From the NCBI GenBank assembly GCA_947479455.1, contig CANJZE010000009.1, forward strand, positions 1 through 64,000: 64,000 bases of DNA, read 5' to 3'. Positions within the stretch are counted from its first letter, which is position 1. Each line of letters starts with the position of its first letter. Shown here piece after piece: positions 9,962 through 19,674 of the stretch. The notes beneath the pieces are model-generated. The model did not search any database. It was not told the origin of the DNA and worked only from the letters and a program-made list of their open reading frames with translations. Made by a program: the position numbers and the translations under genes. Source of the DNA: Bacteroidota bacterium. Its GTDB lineage: Bacteria; Bacteroidota; Bacteroidia; Chitinophagales; LD1.

Positions 9962-11461
9962 ATGGATGCACTGCACGAACTTATTAAATCACTTACTCCT
10001 TCCGAAAAGGGATACTTCAAAAAGGCGGCTTCACGGTTTGAAGGAACTGACGGAAACAATTATTTGAAGTTGTTCGATGCCATAGAAGTACTACGCGAAT
10101 ACGATGAAGCACAACTGAAGAAAGATTTTAAAGGAAAGAAGTTTTTGAAACAGTTTTCAGTGGCAAAAAATTATTTGTATGAAAGCATTTTAAAATCGCT
10201 CACGGCATATCATGCTGAAGAACATATTGAGGCGAAAGTCTTTGCGCTCTTTTCGCAAACACAAATTCTGATTGATAAAGGGCTTTATCCGCAAGCGTTT
10301 AAAATTCTCACCAAAGGAATTTCAATTGCCGATGAACATGAACTCTTTGGTTTGCGATTTCAACTTCACTTGCTCGAACGCAAAATTTATTTGCTGCAAC
10401 CTTTCGACAAGGAAGCACATTATCCCGTTGAAACGCTGATTGAGACAAACAGAAAAACAGCAGACTTGCTGAACAACTATACTAAGTTTCTGGAACTTCA
10501 TTACCAACAACGCGCACTCATTAGCGAATCATACATTGTAAAAGACAGCGAACGAAAAACCGCTCACCAAAAAATTTATAATGAAACAGAAAAGCAAAAC
10601 AGTGCATCGCTGAGTGCAAAAATTATTCAAAGCGATATACGCATCAATTATTTTTCATCAAAAGCCGATTACGCAAATTCCTATAAGCAGATAGAAGAGT
10701 CGTTGCGGCTGGTAAAAAAACATCCTTACTTCAATCAATACGAACAAATTTCTTCGGTTATTCTTTACGACCTGTTATTGACCGATGCTTTGCGCACTGG
10801 CAATATGAAAGCGTTTGAAAAACACTTGAAAGATTTTAAAAAGCTCGAAATAAAAACCGAGCCCGTAAAAATTTCAGCCCATTTAAGTTATGCGCGTTTT
10901 GCTTTAGTGTATTACGATTATAAAAACGACAAAGCGCAGTTGATGAAACTGGTGGATGAAACCGAGAGTGCCATCAAAACTTACGGAGCAAAAATCAGAA
11001 AGGATTTACACCTCGGGGTTATCATTGCTTTCACTTCGGGTTTATTAGAGTATGGTGAATACAGCCGCGTGCTCGACTGGATTGAACTTTACAAACAGTA
11101 TCCGAAAATTGATCGCCACTACGATTTTCAGGGAGTGCTGTTGTTGTTTCAATTAATGGCACATTACGAGTTGAACAATCTTGAGTTCGTACATAACATT
11201 CTTGAGAACGTGGAATATTTTTTAAAGAAGAACAAACAGAAATCAAAGTTTGAAGAAATAGTTTTGCGCGGGTTCAAAAACCTTTGTGTGATTACCGAAA
11301 AAGAAAAGCTACATAAAAATCTGAAAAATTATCTCGAAGAAATAAATCAGTATCTGCAATCAGATTCAGCGGTTCGCAATAACGTGGCGCTGCCGATTTT
11401 TGAAGCGTTTATTAAAAGTAAACTTGAACACAAAGCGTATCATGCTTTTATGGGAAGATAA
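9962..11461 (+). CDS. Uncharacterised alpha-helical repeat protein
   Basis: 499 aa, start ATG 9962 (MDALHELIKSLTPSEKGYFKK). A TTG three codons earlier is possible. No signal peptide or membrane segment; rich in Lys, Glu and Leu with repeating amphipathic helices (for example YPQAFKILTKGISIADEHEL), giving a TPR-like solenoid look from about residue 75 to the end. Probably a cytoplasmic protein-protein scaffold. The motif LTPSEKGYFKK at the N-terminus is one I associate with conserved hypothetical proteins of Bacteroidota but not with a known function. A -7-like TATCTTG lies only a few bases before the ATG, which would give a nearly leaderless mRNA. It faces the secreted cargo gene divergently and ends 2 bp before a convergent GH92 gene. 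Confidence 0.7.
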   Translation: MDALHELIKSLTPSEKGYFKKAASRFEGTDGNNYLKLFDAIEVLREYDEAQLKKDFKGKKFLKQFSVAKNYLYESILKSLTAYHAEEHIEAKVFALFSQTQILIDKGLYPQAFKILTKGISIADEHELFGLRFQLHLLERKIYLLQPFDKEAHYPVETLIETNRKTADLLNNYTKFLELHYQQRALISESYIVKDSERKTAHQKIYNETEKQNSASLSAKIIQSDIRINYFSSKADYANSYKQIEESLRLVKKHPYFNQYEQISSVILYDLLLTDALRTGNMKAFEKHLKDFKKLEIKTEPVKISAHLSYARFALVYYDYKNDKAQLMKLVDETESAIKTYGAKIRKDLHLGVIIAFTSGLLEYGEYSRVLDWIELYKQYPKIDRHYDFQGVLLLFQLMAHYELNNLEFVHNILENVEYFLKKNKQKSKFEEIVLRGFKNLCVITEKEKLHKNLKNYLEEINQYLQSDSAVRNNVALPIFEAFIKSKLEHKAYHAFMGR

Positions 11462-11463
11462 GT

Positions 11464-13656
11464 TTACCAACTCTTCTTAGGCTTCCCTCCCATTTCAAAC
11501 TCCAGTTTTCCTCCGTTAATAATATCGCCATGATGCAGAAACGGTTCGTTCAGAATTTTTCCATTGAGTGAAACGGATTGGATGTAGATGTTTTTCTTCG
11601 AAACATTGTGAGCTGTTATTTCAAATTTGTTTTCACCAAAATGAATTGTTGCTTTAGTAAACAGCGGAGTGCCGATAGCATAAACATCGGTGCCCGGAGT
11701 AACGGGATAAAACCCGAGCGAACTGAAAACATACCAGGCACTCATTTGCCCGCAGTCGTCATCGCCATCCATACCATCGGGATTGTTGCGGTATAAAAAC
11801 CTGCGGTTAAGATTAACCATGTATTGCGTGCGCCACGGCTGACCCACGTAATCATACAGATACGTGTAATGATGCCCCGGCTCGTTCATGTGTATGTAAT
11901 GCACGCCCCGGAAATTCTGATTCAACTTTTTAATGAAGTTTTCTTTGCCGCCCATCAAATCAATCAAGCCGGGAATATCATTTTGCGCTCCGAATAAATA
12001 CGTCCACGGGCTGCCTTCGGTAAAACCCCTGCGGGTGTCTTTGTTCCAGGTGCCATCAGCTTTGCGCGGAGCCATCATACCGGTGGCGGGGTTGTAAACG
12101 TTTTGGTAATTCTTGCTGCGCATCATCAGCATATCATAATCATCCAACTTGCCGTTTGCCTTGGCTACCTGCGCCACACAAAAATCATCATACGCACCTT
12201 CAATAGTATTAGAAACCGATTCGTTGGTTTTGTCTACGGGCACATAGCCAAGTTTTTTACACCAATACAAACCGGCACGCGCCTCAATAAAAGTAAAAGG
12301 CGCGCGGTCAGCCCACCGGTTCACACTATCATTACCCGATGGCACCATGGCATCTTTCATACACGCCTCGTACGCTTTCTGTAAATCGAAACCCTTTACG
12401 CCTTTCACCACCGCATCGGCAATAACGGCATCGGCATGTGTGCCAATCATAATGCCTGTGTAGGTAGGGTTAGGCCACTTGGGCATATAGCCGCCTTCTT
12501 CATACATCTGCACCAAGCTCTGCACCATACCTGGTACATGCTCGGGTGCGGTAAGAATGAGCAGCGGGTGCTCGGTACGGTAAGTATCCCAAAGCGAGTA
12601 ATCGTTGTAAGAAACACCGCTGTGAATTTTATCATCAAACGCGCTGTAGTAGCGACCATACTCCGAAAATGTGCGTGGAAATAATAGCGTATGATACATG
12701 GCGGAATAGAAAATTCCTTTCTGTCTTTTGGTGGCTTCAATTTCCAATCGGCTCAAATAATTATTCCATTGCTGTTTGGTTTCATCAGCAACTACTTCAA
12801 AACCTTTGTCAGCAATTTCATTCTGCAAATTTTCGCGCGCCTGTTCAATACTGATGAAAGAAGTGGCAACGGTTGCCTGAACGTGTTTGCTGTTCTTAGC
12901 AAAACGAACCCATGCCCCGCAGGCATCGGCAGTTTGTTGGGTGCTGTCTTGCTTCAACTCTTCGTTCTCATAAACACCGAATGATTCAAAGGCTTCGCTA
13001 AACTGAATAACAAAATAGCCTTTGAAGTTAGGCAGAGGCGGACCGAGAAGAGAAGATTGACGGTCTTTATTCCAACCAATAATTTCTTTCTCATCAGGAT
13101 TGATTTTTATCCAACCTGCTGAATCGTTTCGTTCACTGGCTTCAACAAAAACAGATGGCGTCTCGTTTTTTGGGAAATCAAACTTCAGCATACCGCAGCG
13201 TGCCGTGGCGGTCATTTCTGTTTTAATCTTCTTTAGTTTTTGCGTAATCAAACTAACTGAGTAAGAATATGGTTTTGATTTTTCAAAACCATGCGAGAAG
13301 TAATACGTGCGCCTTAATGATTTTGATTTCCGCTTACCGATAACTGGCTTTAGCGTTACGTGTCCATAATCGCCCATCCACATTGCAGGTTTATGCGAAG
13401 CGCGGAAACCGCGAATGCGCGTATCGAAATAATTATACAACGGAACAGCAATGCGGCTCTTGCGCGTTACGGGTGTCCAGTGCGTCATTCCAAATGGCGG
13501 AGTTACAAACGGAGTAGTTCTGCCGTAAAGAAAAAGACCTTTAGTGCCAATGAGGGGATTAACTAAATCAGCAAGAGAAGTGGATTGAGAAAAAGAAATA
13601 AGGATAAAGAAGAAACAGAAAACAAAAATGATGAAACGAGATAAAACTTTGTTCAT
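11464..13656 (-). CDS. Glycoside hydrolase family 92 alpha-mannosidase, secreted
   Basis: 730 aa, typical for GH92. Start ATG 13656 overlaps the upstream TGA stop by one base (TGATG), suggesting translational coupling. Signal peptide about 1-24 (FIIFVFCFFFILISFSQ). N-terminal beta-sandwich about 30-250 (LVNPLIGTKG; FVTPPFGMTHWTP), then an (alpha/alpha)6 barrel with family signatures SLWDTYRTEHPLL, YEEGGYMPKWPNP, NEPGHHYTYLYDYVGQPWRTQ and DDDCGQMSAWYVFSSLGFYPV. GH92 enzymes are calcium-dependent exo-acting alpha-mannosidases acting on alpha-1,2/1,3/1,4/1,6 linkages. Likely periplasmic or surface; releases mannose from glycans. No polysaccharide-utilisation partners are adjacent. Confidence 0.93.
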   Translation of the reverse strand: MNKVLSRFIIFVFCFFFILISFSQSTSLADLVNPLIGTKGLFLYGRTTPFVTPPFGMTHWTPVTRKSRIAVPLYNYFDTRIRGFRASHKPAMWMGDYGHVTLKPVIGKRKSKSLRRTYYFSHGFEKSKPYSYSVSLITQKLKKIKTEMTATARCGMLKFDFPKNETPSVFVEASERNDSAGWIKINPDEKEIIGWNKDRQSSLLGPPLPNFKGYFVIQFSEAFESFGVYENEELKQDSTQQTADACGAWVRFAKNSKHVQATVATSFISIEQARENLQNEIADKGFEVVADETKQQWNNYLSRLEIEATKRQKGIFYSAMYHTLLFPRTFSEYGRYYSAFDDKIHSGVSYNDYSLWDTYRTEHPLLILTAPEHVPGMVQSLVQMYEEGGYMPKWPNPTYTGIMIGTHADAVIADAVVKGVKGFDLQKAYEACMKDAMVPSGNDSVNRWADRAPFTFIEARAGLYWCKKLGYVPVDKTNESVSNTIEGAYDDFCVAQVAKANGKLDDYDMLMMRSKNYQNVYNPATGMMAPRKADGTWNKDTRRGFTEGSPWTYLFGAQNDIPGLIDLMGGKENFIKKLNQNFRGVHYIHMNEPGHHYTYLYDYVGQPWRTQYMVNLNRRFLYRNNPDGMDGDDDCGQMSAWYVFSSLGFYPVTPGTDVYAIGTPLFTKATIHFGENKFEITAHNVSKKNIYIQSVSLNGKILNEPFLHHGDIINGGKLEFEMGGKPKKSW

Positions 13657-14921
13657 CACTCCTCTGCTTTCAATTGAATGTTCACCAATTCAATTCGTTT
13701 ATCGCTGGCGCGCAGAATTTTTAAATGAAAATGGTCTAAATCAATTTTGGTTCCCGGCTCTGGAATATCTTCAAACACGCTGATGATATAACCCGATAAA
13801 GTGGTGTATTCTCCTTCAGGAATTCCGAGATCGTATTCGTTATTCAGATAATCTACTTCCAGTCTTCCTGCAAAAACAAATTCCGTTTCCGAAATTTTCT
13901 TCTCGGTCATATCTTCTTCATCATGCTCATCGGCTATTTCACCAAAAATTTCTTCCATCAAATCTTCCAGTGTAATAATGCCCGCAGTGCCACCGTATTC
14001 GTCTACTACCCAGGCAATGTTTTTTCGTTCGCGAATAAACTGCAACATCAAATCGCGCGCGGTCATACTTTCAGGCACTACCATGAGCGGACGAATAATC
14101 TGTTTGATAGATTCGAAACTTTTGAGCAAATCGAAATGATGAATATAGCCAAGGAGTTTGTCCATGGTTTCATCATACACAATCAAGCGTGATAGTTTTG
14201 TTTCAATAAACTTCTTCTTCAAATCTTCTTTGCTATCTAAAAAATCAATCCCCACAATTTCAGGACGCGGCACCATACAGCTTCGCACTTTTACATCTTT
14301 GAGGTAAAGTGCTTTCTCGAAAATTTCTGAATTCAAATGGTCAGCTTCGTCCTTGCCGCCTTCATCGGTAACAGCCGTTTCCTTTACTAAGTATTCCAAA
14401 TCCTCCTTGGTAAATGACTGACGACCTTCCAACAATTCGGTGCGGGTAATTTTTGTAATCAACCAACGAGAAATGTTGTGAAACAATTTCGATAATGGTT
14501 GAAGCGGTAGGTAAAACAGATATTTTGCAGGGAAAGCAAACCACAAGAGAGTTTGGTCTGAGTTCACCCGAAACAAAATCTTGGGAATCAGTTCACCAAA
14601 AACTAATATGATAAAAGTGGTAAACACCGTTTGCACCACTAGTAAACGAATTTCGTTTTCGGGTAGAAAGTGAAAGTGTTCGTGTGTAAAATAGTTGGCG
14701 TTCACGCTACCAAAAAGAACCAATGAAATATTCAAGCCAATCAGCATAGTGCTGATAAACTGCGAAGGATGGTCATTGAAGTCGGCAATAATGCGCGCAG
14801 CCGATGAACCTTTTTCTTTCAGCAATTCAATGCGCAGTTTATTGGCAGAAACAAAAGCAATTTCAATTCCCGAAAAAAAGGCAATAAGAAGAAGCGCAAT
14901 AAACAGAACGAAGATTTCCAT
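13656..14921 (-). CDS. CNNM/CorC (hemolysin C) family membrane protein with CBS pair
   Basis: 421 aa. DUF21/CNNM transmembrane domain about 1-175 (MEIFVLFIALLLIAFFSGIEIAFVSANKL; several hydrophobic helices), CBS-domain pair about 200-320 (VKVRSCMVPRPEIVGID; ENKIAW-type VDEYGGTAGIITLEDLMEEIFGEI) and CorC_HlyC C-terminal domain about 335-421. Family members transport or regulate Mg2+/Co2+; in gliding Bacteroidota the related GldE supports GldD. The assignment between ion efflux and GldE-like function cannot be made from sequence. It is co-transcribed with the GH92 gene through a one-base overlap, an unexpected functional pairing. Bulk of evidence: strong domain match, weak function. Confidence 0.88.
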   Translation of the reverse strand: MEIFVLFIALLLIAFFSGIEIAFVSANKLRIELLKEKGSSAARIIADFNDHPSQFISTMLIGLNISLVLFGSVNANYFTHEHFHFLPENEIRLLVVQTVFTTFIILVFGELIPKILFRVNSDQTLLWFAFPAKYLFYLPLQPLSKLFHNISRWLITKITRTELLEGRQSFTKEDLEYLVKETAVTDEGGKDEADHLNSEIFEKALYLKDVKVRSCMVPRPEIVGIDFLDSKEDLKKKFIETKLSRLIVYDETMDKLLGYIHHFDLLKSFESIKQIIRPLMVVPESMTARDLMLQFIRERKNIAWVVDEYGGTAGIITLEDLMEEIFGEIADEHDEEDMTEKKISETEFVFAGRLEVDYLNNEYDLGIPEGEYTTLSGYIISVFEDIPEPGTKIDLDHFHLKILRASDKRIELVNIQLKAEE

Positions 14922-15051
14922 TGGTTACGGAAAGTATAAAAAGATTGTCATGTGCTTAAATTCTGTTGATACAAACAAGGGTAGTTTGCATTGTCTCCCG
15001 CTAAAAAAGCGGGATGAAACATACGGTCTATTGTCTGCAGTCTGTATTTCA

Positions 15052-17691
15052 TCAATCCGGTTCTCTTCCCAAAATGATTCTGAACTCACCGTATTTTGCA
15101 AAAATGTTGTTGCCGGCTTTAGGCGATAGTCCGAATTTGTCGCGGTCTAGTCCTAAACCATAATCGAAACCAAGTAAACCAAACATAGGTAAGAACACGC
15201 GCACACCCGCACCAAATGATTTAGCTAAATCGTAAGGCTTGTATTCGCGAATACCTGTCCAGTAATTTCCGGCATCAGCAAAAAGCAAAGCGTAAATAGT
15301 TGCCGATTGATTCAACGAAATTGGATAACGTAACTCCATCGAGAACTTGTTATAGATAGGCGCACCCCCTTGCGGGGTAACCACCGGATAACCGCGGAAC
15401 GAAACAATATCGCGACCTAATTGTGTTCCCGCATTTTGATTGCTTAAACCATCGCCACCAAACTCCACCCGCTCAAATGGTGAGTAACCCACACGCTTGT
15501 TATACACGCCAAGGAACGCCATGTTAGCCGATGCCTTAAACACTAAATTTTTCCAGATTGGTGTATACCATTCAAATGCAAGTTTCCATTTGTGGAACTC
15601 CACAAATTTGTAACGTTCAGCCGCTGGCAATGCCGGGTCTTCGTAATTCAATTCTTTACGCGAGTTGAACATTAAAGAGTAAGGCAGTGTGAACTTTCCT
15701 TGCACCATAAAATAAATTCCGCGGTTGTAAAAAGTAGGTGCAGCTAATTCGCGCGAATCGCGTGAAACCGTCAACTGCAAATTCAAATTGGTAGAACGTC
15801 CATTGCTGAAAACAAAGAAGGTGCTGTAGTTATCCAAAATGTAATGCTGAAACTCCAAACCTATTTCTGCGGTGAAAAAATCATCGGGCCATTTCAAGCG
15901 GGTGCCTAGACCCACATATAAACTGGTAGAAAAATACTTGCCAATAATTTTTGTGTAGTCGTACGGGTTAAGCGAGTTAGCGCGCAAACGGTTAAACGCA
16001 ATACTGAGCGATTGCGGTTTCTTACCACCTAACCAAGGTTCAGTAAACGAAACACTATATGATTGAAACGCTCTTCCGTTTGAGTTAGCGCGAATACCCA
16101 AACGCTGACCATCGCCCGATGGAAGCGGTGTCCATGCTTTTTTATCAATAATATTTTTGAGAGAGAAGTTGGTAAAGTTTACACCGAGTGTTCCGAATAA
16201 ACCACCCGAGTTAGTAGAAGTAGCAGCACCACCGTAACCGGCAGAAAGTTCCAACTGGTCACTAGGTTTTTCTACTACGCGGTATTCAATATCCACCGTT
16301 CCTTTTTCAGGATTTGGAATGGGCACCACATCTAATTGCGCAGGGTCGAAATAACCGAGGTTAATGATTTCGCGTTGCGAACGAATCAAATCGGTTCGGC
16401 TGAATTTGTTTCCCGGCAACGTGCGCAATTCTCTCCGAATAACTTTCTCATTTGTTTTGGTGTTCCCCAAAATTCGCACTTCATTAATGGTGGCCTGTGC
16501 GCCTTCGTTAATACGTAATTCTATATCTATTGAATCGCCTACTACCGTTACTTCTAAAGGTGTTACACTGAAAAACAAATAACCATCATCCATATAAAGC
16601 GAACTCAAGTCGCCTCCATTCGGATTCATAAAAATTCTTTCATCCAAAGTTTTTTGGTTATAAACTTCACCACGTTTAATGTTCACGATTTTTGCAAGTA
16701 CAGAATCGGCATACTTGGTATTTCCATTGAAGAAGATGTTTCGGAAATAATATTTCTTGCCCTCGCTCACATAAATATCAATATTCATGTTTTTCGGGTC
16801 TGCCATGGTAATGGTATCTCGTAGAATATGCGCATCTCGAAAACCTTGGCTGTTGTAAAAGTCAACAATCTTGCGCTTGTCTTCTTCATAATCGTCTTTC
16901 TTAAACTTCGATGTTTTGAAAACATTGAGGTTGATATGACGCTCGGCATAATCCTTCGCGCGCATTACCGAAAGGTTTCCGATAATCTGATACCATTTTA
17001 CGGTAATAGAATCGCGAGCAAAATTTTTCCTGAATTGAAACAAACCATCTAAATCGAATTTGATTTTCTCGTGTGTCTCTTTCATCTGGCGTTTCAACTT
17101 TGCTTCAGGTACCTCATGGCTTCCGTAAATATTGATATGGTCAATCTTTACCTTGCTTCCTTTATCCACCGAAATACGAACCAGCACACTGTTTACTAAA
17201 AGCGAATCTTTAAACTCCTTCACATCCACATGCACATCTAAAAATCCTTTGTCGATGTAATAATTCTTTACCGTGTTAATGGTAATAGCGCGCATGTTGT
17301 CGGTAAAAATACTTCCCGCGCGTAGGTCGAGTTTCTTTTTCAGCTCATCGCCATCACTGCTCTTCACTCCTCTTATAGAGTAACGCGAAATACGCGGCCG
17401 CTCTTCAACATGAATCACCAAATAAATTTTTCCGGTCTCAATTTTTGAAGCATCAATTGAAATATTGGTGAAAAGTTTTTGACGCCAAAGTGCTTTAATG
17501 GCTTTTGGAATTTGCTCTCCGGGAATTTTGATTTTGTCGCCTTTTGCCAAACCCGAAAGTGTGGTGAGGATATGGGCATCCAAAAATTTTGCACCTTCTA
17601 TTTTTACATCAGCAATTTCATATTCGCCTCCATTGCTGTAATCAAAAGATTGTTTTTCGACTTGTGAAAACACAAAGAGCTGCACTAACAA
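15052..17691 (-). CDS. bamA: Outer-membrane protein assembly factor BamA
   Basis: Essential Omp85 insertase of the outer membrane. From TTG 17691 the protein is 879 aa: five POTRA domains about 20-425 (for example YEIADVKIEGAKFLDAHIL, INEVRILGNTKTNEKVIRRE) followed by a 16-strand barrel with the loop-6 region VSFRGYPVVTPQGG and a C-terminal barrel strand. No ATG exists in frame. The frame stays open upstream to 17724 and encodes LKKSFILPLL, which with the following residues forms a textbook signal peptide; the real start is therefore probably the CTG at 17716-17718, or ATT at 17701-17703. Gene order PorG-like, uppS, bamA is conserved in Bacteroidota; the usual downstream skp/ompH genes are missing here. 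Confidence 0.95.
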   Translation of the reverse strand: MLVQLFVFSQVEKQSFDYSNGGEYEIADVKIEGAKFLDAHILTTLSGLAKGDKIKIPGEQIPKAIKALWRQKLFTNISIDASKIETGKIYLVIHVEERPRISRYSIRGVKSSDGDELKKKLDLRAGSIFTDNMRAITINTVKNYYIDKGFLDVHVDVKEFKDSLLVNSVLVRISVDKGSKVKIDHINIYGSHEVPEAKLKRQMKETHEKIKFDLDGLFQFRKNFARDSITVKWYQIIGNLSVMRAKDYAERHINLNVFKTSKFKKDDYEEDKRKIVDFYNSQGFRDAHILRDTITMADPKNMNIDIYVSEGKKYYFRNIFFNGNTKYADSVLAKIVNIKRGEVYNQKTLDERIFMNPNGGDLSSLYMDDGYLFFSVTPLEVTVVGDSIDIELRINEGAQATINEVRILGNTKTNEKVIRRELRTLPGNKFSRTDLIRSQREIINLGYFDPAQLDVVPIPNPEKGTVDIEYRVVEKPSDQLELSAGYGGAATSTNSGGLFGTLGVNFTNFSLKNIIDKKAWTPLPSGDGQRLGIRANSNGRAFQSYSVSFTEPWLGGKKPQSLSIAFNRLRANSLNPYDYTKIIGKYFSTSLYVGLGTRLKWPDDFFTAEIGLEFQHYILDNYSTFFVFSNGRSTNLNLQLTVSRDSRELAAPTFYNRGIYFMVQGKFTLPYSLMFNSRKELNYEDPALPAAERYKFVEFHKWKLAFEWYTPIWKNLVFKASANMAFLGVYNKRVGYSPFERVEFGGDGLSNQNAGTQLGRDIVSFRGYPVVTPQGGAPIYNKFSMELRYPISLNQSATIYALLFADAGNYWTGIREYKPYDLAKSFGAGVRVFLPMFGLLGFDYGLGLDRDKFGLSPKAGNNIFAKYGEFRIILGREPD

Positions 17692-17765
17692 TAAGGGGAG
17701 AATGAAGGACTTTTTCAGGAGGGTTTAGTTTTAGTTTTTATCTCAACTTTATTTTTTGAGGAAGC

Positions 17766-17818
17766 ATGGAATGATGGAATAATGGATTTTTGAAACATCC
17801 AACATTCCATTCTTCCAT
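17766..17818. repeat. Long imperfect inverted repeat between uppS and bamA
   Basis: Arms of 22 nt at 17766-17787 and 17797-17818 built on ATGGAAT/TGGAAT words, about five mismatches, 9-nt loop, abutting the uppS stop codon. It could fold in the uppS-bamA transcript as an attenuator or mRNA-stability hairpin. No T-run follows on the minus strand, so a simple intrinsic terminator is less likely. Confidence 0.65.
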
Positions 17819-18565
17819 TTATCCATTCTTTATCTGCTCGCTTGTTTTACCAAATCTGCGTTCGCGGTTTTGAAATTCTATCACTGCTTTATACAATTCT
17901 TCTTTATTGAACTCGGGCCAAAACACATCCGTAAAATAAAACTCCGCATAGGCTAATTGCCACAACAAGAAATTACTTACCCGCTTCTCTCCGCTAGTTC
18001 TTATCAGCAATTCCGGGTCGGGTCTTCCCGCTGTGTACAAATTCTCGCTGATGAGATTTTCATTGATATCGTGCAGTGTTGTTTCTCCGCTTTGCACTTT
18101 CAACGCAATTTGTTTCACTGCACGCACCATTTCATTTTTTGCTCCGTAGCTCAATGCCAAAATCAATTCCATTCGTTTGCAATGCGAAGTCTTTTCAATG
18201 GCCTCTCGCAACTCCTTCGCTACCCCTTTTGGCAATGAATCGATATCGCCAATGGCACCGAGGCGAATATCATTTTTCAAAAGCGTTTTCAATTCTCCGT
18301 TAATCGTTTTTAACAGCAGGGTCATCAGTGCACTTACTTCCAATTGCGGACGATTCCAGTTCTCGGCACTGAACGCATACATGGTTAAGTATTCAACTCC
18401 CAACTCGGCACATGCCTCGGCAGTTTCGCGCACCGCATTTACTCCGTTGGTATGACCGAAAATGCGATTCTTACCCTTCTGCTTTGCCCAACGCCCGTTG
18501 CCATCCATAATCACAGCAATGTGCTTGGGCAGTCGGGTTAAATCTATTTGTTCTTTCAAACTCAC
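17819..18565 (-). CDS. uppS: Isoprenyl transferase (undecaprenyl diphosphate synthase)
   Basis: 248 aa, standard for cis-prenyltransferases. Condenses isopentenyl diphosphate onto farnesyl diphosphate to make the C55 carrier lipid for peptidoglycan and surface glycans. Catalytic motif HIAVIMDGNGRWA with Asp21; FAENW-type segment TMYAFSAENWNRP; C-terminal substrate motif RTSGEKRVSNFLLWQLAYAE with the FTDVFWPEF end. Cytoplasmic/membrane-associated. Sits between the PorG-like gene and bamA, a classic Bacteroidota arrangement. A -7-like TATCTTCG (plus 18673-18680) lies about 108 nt upstream of the start. Confidence 0.97.
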   Translation of the reverse strand: MSLKEQIDLTRLPKHIAVIMDGNGRWAKQKGKNRIFGHTNGVNAVRETAEACAELGVEYLTMYAFSAENWNRPQLEVSALMTLLLKTINGELKTLLKNDIRLGAIGDIDSLPKGVAKELREAIEKTSHCKRMELILALSYGAKNEMVRAVKQIALKVQSGETTLHDINENLISENLYTAGRPDPELLIRTSGEKRVSNFLLWQLAYAEFYFTDVFWPEFNKEELYKAVIEFQNRERRFGKTSEQIKNG

Positions 18566-18743
18566 GCGAACGATTAAACGCTGTTTACGATTATTATTTT
18601 ATGCTTCGCAATGATTAACGGATAAAGGCAGTTGATTACACCAATAAAACAGAAAAAATTTTGAAGCGGGGGCGAAGATATTAAAAGAGGGCAGGGAAAG
18701 AAGCTATTCATTTTGCAGTGAACTGCGAACCGTCAACCGTCAA

Positions 18744-19592
18744 CTATCTATACGTTCCATTCGGACTTGGGCACTGCACTTTCATAATAGTGTATGAAAT
18801 AGTAATGCCGCCCATAAGGTAGTCATCGAACTTACCCGATTGCCCGCGCTGGTAGCCGGGGGTTCCTGCTTTTTCACCGCCATGTTCGGCAGAGCGATCA
18901 GAAAGGGCAGCCGCCAAACCCGTAGAGCCACCGGGCAAGGAAGCATAGCTTGGATAGTTGCCGCTAACATCATCTAAATAATCGGTAAACGTTTTGCGCA
19001 CACCTGCTTCAATAGCAATGTTCCAGTTTCGTTTAAACGAAAACTTAAACCCACCAACAATAGGAATGGCGAAACTATAAAGACGATATTTTTTTACACC
19101 TGAATAACTCGGGTCGTTTTGTCCTTCGGTGCCGAGCGGTTGCAGATAATACCACTTGCCTTTGTATTCCGCCTTCGGATTAAAAAAGAAAAGTGTAACT
19201 CCTGTGCCTATATAAGGAGTCCACCAATGTTTTCCTTTTGCGTTGGCTTTGTCGTACTTGAAAAAGTTGAACTCAATAATAGAAGTAAGGTCAAAGATGT
19301 CGGTTTTGAAAGAGAGATTTCTTTTTTGATTCCATGCATCGCTGTTTACTTCATCTTTAAACTCGGCAGTACCCCAACTAAACATAGTGCGCCACGCTCC
19401 ACGGTATTTAATATTGTAACGGTAAAAAACTCCTGCGCCAGGTCGTGCATACTTGAACGATGATTTGGTGTTAAGGTCACCAAAATAATTGGTCATGCCT
19501 CCCCATAGGCCTATTTCATGTATCTGCGCATCCGCAGTTTGTAGGAACAAAATTGACAGTAGAACTAAGCAGTATGGAGAAACCTTTTTCAT
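18744..19592 (-). CDS. PorG-like DUF6089 family outer-membrane beta-barrel protein
   Basis: 282 aa. Start 19592 (MKKVSPYCLVLLSIL) gives a signal peptide ending in TADAQ; an in-frame upstream extension is unlikely. Begins after cleavage with IHEIGLWGGMTNYFGDLN, then alternating aromatic beta strands, a glycine/serine-rich loop around 215-260, and a final strand. In Porphyromonas gingivalis the homologous PorG, an outer-membrane component of T9SS, is encoded just before uppS and bamA, as here. The three T9SS cargo proteins in this window fit that role. Family call rests on N-terminal motif and synteny. Confidence 0.72.
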   Translation of the reverse strand: MKKVSPYCLVLLSILFLQTADAQIHEIGLWGGMTNYFGDLNTKSSFKYARPGAGVFYRYNIKYRGAWRTMFSWGTAEFKDEVNSDAWNQKRNLSFKTDIFDLTSIIEFNFFKYDKANAKGKHWWTPYIGTGVTLFFFNPKAEYKGKWYYLQPLGTEGQNDPSYSGVKKYRLYSFAIPIVGGFKFSFKRNWNIAIEAGVRKTFTDYLDDVSGNYPSYASLPGGSTGLAAALSDRSAEHGGEKAGTPGYQRGQSGKFDDYLMGGITISYTIMKVQCPSPNGTYR

Positions 19593-19674
19593 TTTTCGAG
19601 GGCGCGAAGAAACTATTAACGGAGGAAAAAGCAAAATGTTGTTTGGGAAGGTTAGCTAAGAGCAAAAATATAGC

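Noticed and set aside
14996-15014. TCCCGC-N7-GCGGGA hairpin after bamA as a terminator
   Set aside because: Stem is short and no T-run follows on the minus strand.
19663-19670. Minus-strand TATTTTTG as a promoter for the PorG-like gene
   Set aside because: No -33 partner; lies just inside the end of the GT39 gene in an A-rich stretch where chance matches are common.
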